DNA from: Falsiroseomonas oryziterrae
GTDB taxonomy: Bacteria; Pseudomonadota; Alphaproteobacteria; Acetobacterales; Acetobacteraceae
Assembly (NCBI RefSeq): GCF_021864505.1
Contig: NZ_JAKJIB010000011.1
Span: 1-33,516 of the forward strand
Length of the DNA stretch: 33,516 nt
Reading direction: 5' to 3'
The position numbers were made by a program, and so were the translations under genes. Below, piece by piece: positions 31,939 through 33,516 of this stretch (positions are counted from its first letter, which is position 1; every line of letters starts with the position of its first letter). Below the pieces are notes generated by a model. It did no database searches, was not told where the DNA came from, and saw only the letters and a list, made by a program, of their open reading frames with translations.

Positions 31939-32811
31939 GTGATCACCTGGGACCAGCGACCTGCCGTCCTCGCCGGCCTGATCGGCAGCGGGATCCAGGC
32001 TTCCCGTACGCCGGCGCTGCATGAGCGCGAGGGCGCCGAGCAGGGACTGCGGCTGATCTACCGCCTGGTCGACCTCGACACGCTCGGGCTCGGTGCCGAT
32101 GCGTTGCCGGAGCTTCTGACGGCTGCCGAGCGCATGGGCTTCGGCGGGCTCAACATCACCTATCCCTGCAAGCAGGCCGTGGTGCCGCTGCTGCACGAAC
32201 TGTCCGCCGATGCGCAGGCGCTTGGCGCGGTCAATACGGTCGTGCTGCGAGAGGGCCGGCGGGTCGGCCACAACACCGACTGCTCGGGCTTCGCCGAGGC
32301 GTTCCGGCGCGGCCTGCCGGACGTGCCGCGCGCCCGCGTCGTGCAGCTCGGCGCGGGCGGTGCGGGTGCGGCTGTCGCGCATGCGCTGCTCGGCGAGGGC
32401 GTGGGTCGTCTCGCGATTGTCGACACCGAGCTGCCGCGGGCGGTGGCGCTCGCCGAGGGGTTGGTCGCGCGCTTCGGCGCCGGGCGCGCCGCGCCCTGCC
32501 TCGATCTGGCGCAGGAGCTCGCCGCGTCGGACGGGCTGGTGAACTGCACGCCGGTCGGCATGGCCAAGCTGCCCGGCACGCCATTGCCGCCAGGCCTTCT
32601 CCGGGCGGAGCTGTGGGTGGCGGAGATCGTGTACTTCCCGCTGGAGACTGAGTTGCTGCGCGCCGCCCGCATGCTCGGCTGCCGCACGATGGATGGCGGG
32701 GGCATGGCGGTGTTCCAGGCCGTCGGTGCCTTCCGCCTGTTCACCGGACTCGAGCCGGATGCCGCGCGCATGCTGCGCCATTTCGCGGCGATGTCCGCAG
32801 CTGCGGCCTGA
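31939..32811 (+). CDS. Shikimate/quinate dehydrogenase (AroE-like)
   Basis: The protein of about 290 residues has the AroE fold: AGLIGSGIQASRTPALHERE, catalytic Lys in GGLNITYPCKQAVVPLL, Asp in GHNTDCSGF, the NAD(P) Rossmann VVQLGAGGAGAAVAHALL, and GGGMAVFQAVGAFRLFTG at the end. The Asp after the second strand (IVDTELPRA) suggests NAD(H) preference, as in catabolic quinate/shikimate dehydrogenases; this fits the divergent dehydratase. I start at GTG 31939 because GAGGAGG at 31926-31932 has good spacing for it and none for the ATG at 31933. It yields 3-dehydroquinate or dehydroshikimate for the QuiC enzyme. Confidence 0.88.
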   Translation: MITWDQRPAVLAGLIGSGIQASRTPALHEREGAEQGLRLIYRLVDLDTLGLGADALPELLTAAERMGFGGLNITYPCKQAVVPLLHELSADAQALGAVNTVVLREGRRVGHNTDCSGFAEAFRRGLPDVPRARVVQLGAGGAGAAVAHALLGEGVGRLAIVDTELPRAVALAEGLVARFGAGRAAPCLDLAQELAASDGLVNCTPVGMAKLPGTPLPPGLLRAELWVAEIVYFPLETELLRAARMLGCRTMDGGGMAVFQAVGAFRLFTGLEPDAARMLRHFAAMSAAAA

Positions 32812-32822
32812 GCCCAACCCGG

Positions 32823-33509
32823 TCACGGGCCGCCGCGCGCCAGGGCGTGGTCGACACCGCCCAGGATGTGCCTCGCCAGCACGTCCCGCGCGGTCGCCGC
32901 GTCCCGCCGCAAGGCGCAGTCGCGCAGCGCCGCGTGCTCCCGCACCGCGATCTCGCCGCGGAAACCGAGCGCGCGGTTCTGATAGCGCTGGTAGCGGTCG
33001 AACACCGCCGCATGGGTCGCCATGAGCGTGCGCGAGCCGCAGGCGGAGATCAGCGTCTGGTGGAACTGGGAATCGAAGCGCCGCCAGGGATCGAGGGCCG
33101 CGGCCTCGCCCGCGATCAGCCGTTCCTCCATCTGCGCGAGCTTGTGGTGGGCGGCGACGACGGCCGCCTCCCACTCGACATCGCCCGCGTGGAAGGCCTG
33201 CCCGAGCGCATGGCTCTCTAGCAGCAGCCGGAGCTTCGCCAGTTCGCGCAGTTCGGCGGCGGAAAAGGGCGCGACCTCGAAGCCGCGCTGCCCTTCGGCC
33301 AGCACCAGCCTCTCCGCGACGAGGCGGTTGAGCGTCTCGCGCAGCGTGCCGATCCCTACGCCATAGGCGTCGCGCAGGGCTTCGAGCTTCAGCTTCTGTC
33401 CCGGCGCCAGGGCGTTGCCGAGGATGTCGGCGCGGATCAGGCGATAGGCGCGCGCGGCGGCGGTCTCCGCAGCCGGGTCTGTCAGGGCCGGCCGGGCGCC
33501 GGCGATCAC
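32823..33509 (-). CDS. GntR-family regulator, FCD subfamily
   Basis: The 228-residue protein has a GntR winged helix at residues 15-75 (AYRLIRADILGNALAPGQKL, LEALRDAYGVGIGTLRETLN, VLAEGQRGFEV) and an all-helical FCD sensor domain (LRLLLESHALGQAFHAGDVE, FHQTLISACGSRTLMATHAA, REHAALRDCALRRDAATARD and HI at its end). FCD domains bind a small carboxylate with a metal. The start appears to be GTG 33509, six bases before the window's end, so an upstream start is possible. Convergent to the shikimate dehydrogenase, it is a plausible controller of the quinate/shikimate genes. Confidence 0.9.
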   Translation of the reverse strand: MIAGARPALTDPAAETAAARAYRLIRADILGNALAPGQKLKLEALRDAYGVGIGTLRETLNRLVAERLVLAEGQRGFEVAPFSAAELRELAKLRLLLESHALGQAFHAGDVEWEAAVVAAHHKLAQMEERLIAGEAAALDPWRRFDSQFHQTLISACGSRTLMATHAAVFDRYQRYQNRALGFRGEIAVREHAALRDCALRRDAATARDVLARHILGGVDHALARGGP

Positions 33510-33516
33510 GACGCGG

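Noticed and set aside
31939-32811. Housekeeping aroE for aromatic amino-acid synthesis
   Set aside because: The back-to-back position with a dehydroshikimate dehydratase and the NAD-type acidic residue after strand two favour a catabolic enzyme, though activity in synthesis cannot be excluded.

Overview
The window is high-GC throughout and reads as a chromosome segment of an alphaproteobacterium. I infer an Acetobacteraceae/Roseomonas-like host from the gene families, the codon use, and the quinate and phosphonate modules. I see no rRNA, tRNA or CRISPR.

Region 1 (1-6800) is ordinary metabolic and regulatory sequence. It holds a truncated MocR-type regulator divergent from a PaiB-like FMN protein, a DMT exporter, a LysR regulator divergent from a small secreted protein with three GSGENV repeats, a glutathione transferase, an Old Yellow Enzyme, and a Tat-like alpha/beta hydrolase. 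Region 2 (about 6980-10924) is a gene graveyard: a frameshifted winged-helix regulator, a membrane gene with an in-frame TAG, a headless AraC regulator and the tail of an SDR. One apparently intact DUF4269 gene follows, then an IS3-family tail that is cut off exactly at the inverted repeat of a complete IS3-family element.

Region 3 (10951-17880) is the most interesting part. Four minus-strand genes, joined by 4-base stop/start overlaps, encode in order of transcription a PqqD-like peptide-binding protein, an ATP-grasp ligase, a fold-III PLP decarboxylase (LysA-like), and a urea-transporter-fold membrane protein fused to an M23/LytM-type peptidase domain. A lipoprotein solute-binding protein of the peptide/nickel (SBP_5) class is divergent from them, and the shared promoter gap holds a perfect 7-6-7 palindrome. 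The set suggests an amino-acid or peptide ligation, decarboxylation and export pathway. I do not recognise it as a named system.

Region 4 (18000-29670) holds a dienelactone-hydrolase-like protein, a TorF-type putative porin, a tandem universal stress protein and a phosphorus-scavenging section. That section has a broken 2-aminoethylphosphonate-type permease, a PHP-domain hydrolase, phnD-phnE-phnE plus a hexapeptide transferase behind a good Pho-box candidate but without a phnC ATPase, and a PhoX-family phosphatase. Between these lie a basic RHH-like protein and a cytochrome P460/TPR pair.

Region 5 (29600-33509) is a quinate/shikimate catabolism locus: a 3-dehydroshikimate dehydratase fused to an HPPD-like domain, a divergent shikimate/quinate dehydrogenase, and a GntR/FCD regulator. 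All family calls come from reading motifs by eye; no database search was possible.
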